A DNA stretch of 64,000 bases from Oxytricha trifallax (Eukaryota; Ciliophora; Spirotrichea; Sporadotrichida; Oxytrichidae): assembly GCA_000711775.1 (NCBI GenBank), contig ARYC01000253.1, positions 1 through 64,000 of the forward strand, read 5' to 3'. Shown piece after piece: positions 60,224 through 64,000 of the stretch. Position numbers and translations under genes: made by a program. The notes under the pieces were generated by a model. It was not told the DNA's origin. It saw nothing but the letters and a program-made list of their open reading frames with translations, and searched no databases. The stretch's first letter is position 1; the number at the start of each line of letters is the position of its first letter.

Positions 60224-60990
60224 TTTTTAATTTTATATTTAAGCAAATATAACGATAAAATTTGCCCTTATTGTATCAAGTAAAGTCATAAAATGTCAAA
60301 TATCTTTTGACTTTCAATAAACACAATAATATTTCAATGATAAGATATTACTTGAAAATAATAAAATATTCATTATTATTAGATTAAAAAGAAGTTTGAT
60401 AACATAAATCAATAAAAAAATTGTAGTTAATCAATTTTTTTATTTTTAATTCATAATTTTACTTATTTTTTTAGTTAAATAAAAAGAAAATTACTTTAAT
60501 ACTCGATTCAATGCTAAATAAAATTAAGGATTACAGATAAAAACCCCATAGATTTTTTAAGAAAATAGGATTGGAGTTAAGAACAATTAGATTAAGAATA
60601 AATTATTATTGGCTAAAATAAAATTTAATTAATCTAAAATCAAATTTTCACACTCTAAATGGATTATTTTATAAATAAAATTAATAGAGCCAATGGTTTT
60701 AGTAATTAGCCCAAAAATTAAAATTTTACGCCAATAATAATTAATTCTAAATATAATTGTTCTTTACTCCAATCCTCGTTTCTTAAAAGATCTTGGGGTT
60801 TTATAACATATTTGGTTTTTCATAATCCAAATTATTCTTTCCTTTGTAATAATACTTTTTGATTAAGATATGAACTAAGCATGCATAAATGAATTAGACT
60901 AGAGAATTTACAGGGTCTGCAAATTCACAAAGTCTTTTAAACTTTACTCATGATATGATTAAAAGTAATTCTTTGTCAAAATGAATTCGT
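60224..60990. other. Intergenic with one foldback element
   Basis: AT-rich; the C4A4-ended foldback at 60539-60802 lies here. No gene recognised. Confidence 0.4.
60539..60802. mobile_element. 264-bp foldback element ending in C4A4/G4T4
   Basis: The left arm begins AAAACCCCATAGAT and the right arm ends with ATCTTGGGGTTTT. The arms (about 75 bp) match with scattered differences, e.g. GGATTGGAGT/ACTCCAATCC and ATTATTATTGGC/GCCAATAATAAT. AAAACCCC is the telomere unit of spirotrich ciliates, and transposons such as TBE carry telomere repeats at their ends. ATA flanks both sides. It has no coding capacity. Confidence 0.8.
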
Positions 60991-62242
60991 TCATTCTCTT
61001 TCAAAGATACCTGCAGCTCCCATACCTGTACCAATACACATAGAAATAACACCGTACTTCTTAGTATGTGAAAAATGTTGAAAAAAGTTATCAAGTTCGT
61101 GGAAGAGGGTGACTACCTGTCTTGATCCAGTGTTTATTACAAAGAAATAATTTAGTTTTAAATAATAAATGAGAATTATTATAATAATCTAAGAAGTCCG
61201 ATAGCGATGGCACCACCTCTTGGGTTCAACTTTTCCTTAGGTATGCCTAATGCATTATATTTTCCCATGATCATAGTAGCTTATGATGCGAATGCTTCGT
61301 TAATTTCAAAAACATCAATATCCTTAAATATTTAAGACAAGCCTTCTTGAGGGCAGCTGGAATAGCAACAGCTGGACCATTTTGAATTTTATCTACAATA
61401 TTTTCTAACAGCAACAGCGAATGATACAACTCTTCCATAGATTTTCAAGCCGTGTTTCTTAGCAACGTCTCTTCTTGTCAAGAGAACGGCTGAATCACCT
61501 ATACATTTATAATGAGTTACCAGCAGTGGTGGTTCCGTCTTTCTTGAAAGCTGGCTTAAGTTTCTTAAGACCCTTACATTTTGTTTTTAATTTAAAATTT
61601 CCTTTTCATTACCATCCTTATCCTTGATCATGGTCTTGTATGGTGTGCATTCTTTTTTACTTATTATTGATTTTGAGCTCTAGCAGCTTTCTAGTGACTT
61701 TCGAAAGCAAAGATTCTATTAAAATTTTATTTCTTGAGATTTTGTATATTTCAGCAACGTTTTCTGATACTTTAAGATTTCTAGGCAGTTTTGGGCAACT
61801 GGGTGCTCGAATACCTTGTTTGAAAGAGTGTTGGGATCATCGCTATAAGTTAATTTTTTTTAGAGTGACATTGATTCAACTCCTCCACCAATACCGAAAT
61901 AAGTTGAAATCTATAAAGTTGATGATGGGAATCCAGCGAGGAAATTTGCTTTATATTTTTATTGTTTTTGTTGGCTTGTCTGATGACCTCCTATAGAACT
62001 GGGGTCAACATTACCTCTGGATTGTAATTTAGTTTAAAAGTCAATTTCTTTGACTTGGTAATGGCGGTTCTGGCCATACCAACAATCATTAATAAAAAAT
62101 GATTGTAAATTAACTTTTAGTAAAATACTATTCGTTAATGACGACATCATCGTCACTCTTTGGAAGAACCTTACCAGCGTTCATGGTTTGGTTGGATGAG
62201 ATTTGATTGTTCAAAGCTCTTAAAACTCTATTTGATGATGAT
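60991..62242 (-). other. Scrambled thiolase, block B (16 segments, mostly even-numbered)
   Basis: Block B holds segments 2, 3, 5, 7, 10, 12, 14, 16, 18, 20, 22, 24, 26, 28, 30 and 32 in that order and orientation. Spacers are mostly 15-60 bp. Segments 2 and 3 are adjacent in both gene and DNA, with a roughly 50-bp spacer and an ATT pointer. An AT-rich spacer at 62243-62513 separates it from block A. Confidence 0.92.
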
Positions 62243-63691
62243 AATAAATATAAATAATTTTGATAATTTCTCAACCTCTTAAGCTTTAATACATTTAGCA
62301 AAATTACAATTTTTTTTAATTAATTTTTATAAATATATCCATGAATTTAAAATTCATTTAAGAATGATTGAATATAATTTTAAAATCATTAAAAATTTAA
62401 TAAGCATAATTTTTTATTAATTTTACTAATTAAAACAGTATGTTATTTATTTATTAAAAATAGAATTCAAAATATTTTGCAATTTTAATATAAAAAATAA
62501 AATCTATTTTTTTGTACTTCTTAGCAGTTCTCTCAAGTTTTTTCAATTATTTTTGATCCAGTGTTACCGAGTGGATGTCCGATAACAATTTTCTTACTCC
62601 TAATGCCTCAATGGTCATAAATTGATTTACAAAAATATCCTTGACTTCAAGACCAGCTTTCTTTTAAAAATTCTATGTGAGGACCAATTCCCATAATTTC
62701 AGGTGGGACACCAGCAACATAATACTTTTAATTTGAAGTGAAGCACCATCTGAAACTTGTGATGAGTTAGAAACTTTCCACTTTATTTTAAATTTCTTAA
62801 GACCCTCGAGGGTAGTCTCGACTCTAACACCATCATCTCTATCTACTAAGATCTCCTTTTCTTTTTTAATACTAAACTTAAGAATGTTTTTGACTCCATC
62901 CTTCCTTTTGAGCTACTTTAAAACAAGCAAGTTGATCTTACTTCTCTCTTGAGATTTAAATTTCAAGTTCTCTGAAGTAATACCCATTGGCATCAAGCAG
63001 TTTTTGTAATAATAACATGTATTAGATCAACACCAGACTCCATTGAGTAGAGTGAAATAGGCTAAGCTAACCGAAATCGATTTGTCTTGATCTAATAGCA
63101 TTAGCAATAGTCATAACAGCTTGAAGACCAGAAGAGCATTAAAAACCTCAGATTTTATATTAAGTTTAGACTTACATATATTCATGTGGCATTTGTTCAT
63201 TTATTTTTTATATCAAAACTAATAACTTAATAATAAAAATGAAACTTAACTATTTTGAAAATGCATCAAATGACAAAGTAAAGTTATATAGCACTTTAAA
63301 CTTCCCACTTAACCTTTTTATTGATTATCATTAATTTGAGATGTAACAAATTATTACTTAGATTTGAACAATATTAGTTATAGATTAATATCATTAAAGT
63401 CTATACAAAAAAAACTAAAATAAAAAATATTAGCATTTATTGTCTGTTAATAGCTTGGAGGGAAGTTGATTGATATTTTTGCTCTTTGATTTTAGCGAGG
63501 AACATGGCCATTCTTGAGGTAGTGGCACCAGCACCTGGTTGAAGTACGTTACCGATAGCAACGTCCTCAACGAGCTTGGGGTCAATGTTGGCTTTCAAAG
63601 TATATATATATCTGGAGCAGTATCTTTTTGAGCACCTCTCTTTGATTTTAAAACTATAAGTATTTCTCTCTTTGTTTGATGATGATTCCAT
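60991..63691 (-). CDS. Scrambled germline 3-ketoacyl-CoA thiolase gene (32 segments)
   Basis: No continuous frame exists, but 32 minus-strand segments joined in pointer order give a 416-aa thiolase. In gene order with + coordinates: 1 63675-63691, 2 62137-62242, 3 62047-62086, 4 63611-63645, 5 61970-62020, 6 63494-63594, 7 61916-61943, 8 63439-63470, 9 63070-63140, 10 61862-61900, 11 63025-63056, 12 61785-61839, 13 62971-63004, 14 61732-61767, 15 62925-62957, 16 61671-61710, 17 about 62895-62914, 18 61600-61650, 19 62793-62861, 20 61512-61574, 21 62744-62769, 22 61409-61499, 23 62681-62719, 24 61344-61379, 25 62634-62663, 26 61271-61325, 27 62599-62619, 28 61196-61253, 29 62553-62584, 30 61091-61134, 31 62514-62539, 32 60991-61064. 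Catalytic motifs: CSSGLQAV (segment 9), NEAF (26), GHPLG (29, absent from its neighbours in the DNA) and CIGTGMG (32). Stop is TGA 60991. The enzyme does the last step of fatty-acid beta-oxidation. Confidence 0.95.
62514..63691 (-). other. Scrambled thiolase, block A (16 segments, mostly odd-numbered)
   Basis: Block A holds segments 1, 4, 6, 8, 9, 11, 13, 15, 17, 19, 21, 23, 25, 27, 29 and 31 in that order on the minus strand, in uniform orientation. Spacers between most of them are only 5-60 bp; the exception is 63141-63438 between segments 8 and 9, an AT-rich ordinary IES-like spacer with AAT at each edge. Confidence 0.92.
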
Positions 63692-63823
63692 TTGATGACG
63701 CACTATATTTTTTGATTGTGTAATTTAATTTAGATTATAATTTCTCAATTGATTACTGATATAAAAATTTATTTCTGTTTTTTTCATAATCTATAGGATT
63801 TAACTTTGATAGGAATAATTCTA

Positions 63824-64000
63824 ATGCAATTCTAATTGCCTACTGATTAAGATTTCCCTGAAACCTTAAAACTTCTTCCTATCTTTTGGCCTTTTAAATC
63901 AAAACCAGTCAATCCTGATGGAGATCCGAATACACCATAAAATGGGGCAGATAATAATCAAGCCAATTTTCATGCAAATAACTCTGAACTAAATAGAGAT
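63824..64000 (+). CDS. Start of a gene running off the right edge
   Basis: From ATG 63824 the frame reads QFQLPTDQDFPETLKLLPIF and then a polar P/N-rich stretch to the last base. TAA is Gln. It is divergent from the thiolase gene, with about 130 bp between starts. The fragment is too short to name, and a more upstream start is possible. Confidence 0.5.

Noticed and set aside
61640..61996. 118-aa standard-code ORF on the plus strand
   Set aside because: It is antisense to segments 3-8 and others of the scrambled thiolase, whose minus-strand reading is strongly supported.
60991..63691. Thiolase locus as a simple pseudogene with deletions and a tandem partial copy
   Set aside because: The missing pieces exist exactly once elsewhere in the locus, with matching repeats at every junction and the frame kept throughout. 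Random decay would not produce that.
1..64000. CRISPR arrays, tRNA or rRNA genes
   Set aside because: No regularly spaced identical repeats with unique spacers, and no cloverleaf or rRNA signature, were recognised by eye.

Overview
The 20-64 kb part of the window reads as germline (micronuclear) DNA of a ciliate, most likely a spirotrich. It is AT-rich and intron-containing, TAA and TAG are read as Gln, and TGA is the only stop needed. A foldback element there ends in one C4A4/G4T4 unit, the telomere repeat of spirotrichs. The clearest evidence is at 60991-63691: a 3-ketoacyl-CoA thiolase gene cut into 32 segments in two interleaved blocks. Nearly all segments alternate between blocks, and neighbours in the gene share 3-14 bp pointer repeats. 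Joined on paper in pointer order they give one continuous thiolase of about 416 residues. This is a classic scrambled germline gene.

The 1-19.2 kb part is different. It is visibly less AT-rich, its best resolved introns are 19-29 nt, and its frames use TGA as Trp (mixed with TGG) as well as TAA/TAG as Gln. It holds a C2H2 zinc-finger gene running off the left edge (1-3301), a degenerate protein kinase (5714-7269), a small acidic protein (7667-8500), a protein of about 1600 residues with a Q/N-rich end (11307-16303) and an IS630/Tc1-type DD34E transposase (16801-19164). A 14-bp motif, TGATGTTTGTTACA, recurs seven times in this part and is nearly absent beyond it. Transposase, zinc-finger and kinase genes together recall the gene content of Oxytricha TBE transposons, but the region is far larger. 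It may be a large germline-limited mobile element with its own code, or a piece from another ciliate joined by assembly. The sequence alone cannot separate these.

Layout of 19.2-64 kb: an AT-rich desert with foldback elements (20.5 kb, 25.6 kb); a membrane-protein gene (22.5-24.7 kb); two START-domain paralogues (27.8-29.0 and 30.2-31.3 kb) around a possible small secreted protein; a low-complexity gene (32.9-35.6 kb); an STPGR (PGPGxY-repeat) gene (35.7-38.3 kb); a TLC-domain gene (38.8-40.1 kb); an Mpv17/PMP22 gene with a 989-bp palindrome in an intron (40.8-43.0 kb); a divergent pair made of a coiled-coil gene (43.3-45.4 kb) and a long J-domain gene (45.5-50.6 kb) that carries two palindromic insertions; ZPR1 (50.7-53.1 kb); two membrane-protein genes (53.8-55.8 kb); a coiled-coil gene (55.9-57.4 kb); an RCC1-repeat gene (57.6-59.2 kb); a secreted protein (59.3-60.2 kb); the scrambled thiolase (61.0-63.7 kb); and the start of another gene at the right edge.

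All translations were done by hand. Exon borders are given only where a GT-AG intron restored the frame; elsewhere gene ends are approximate.
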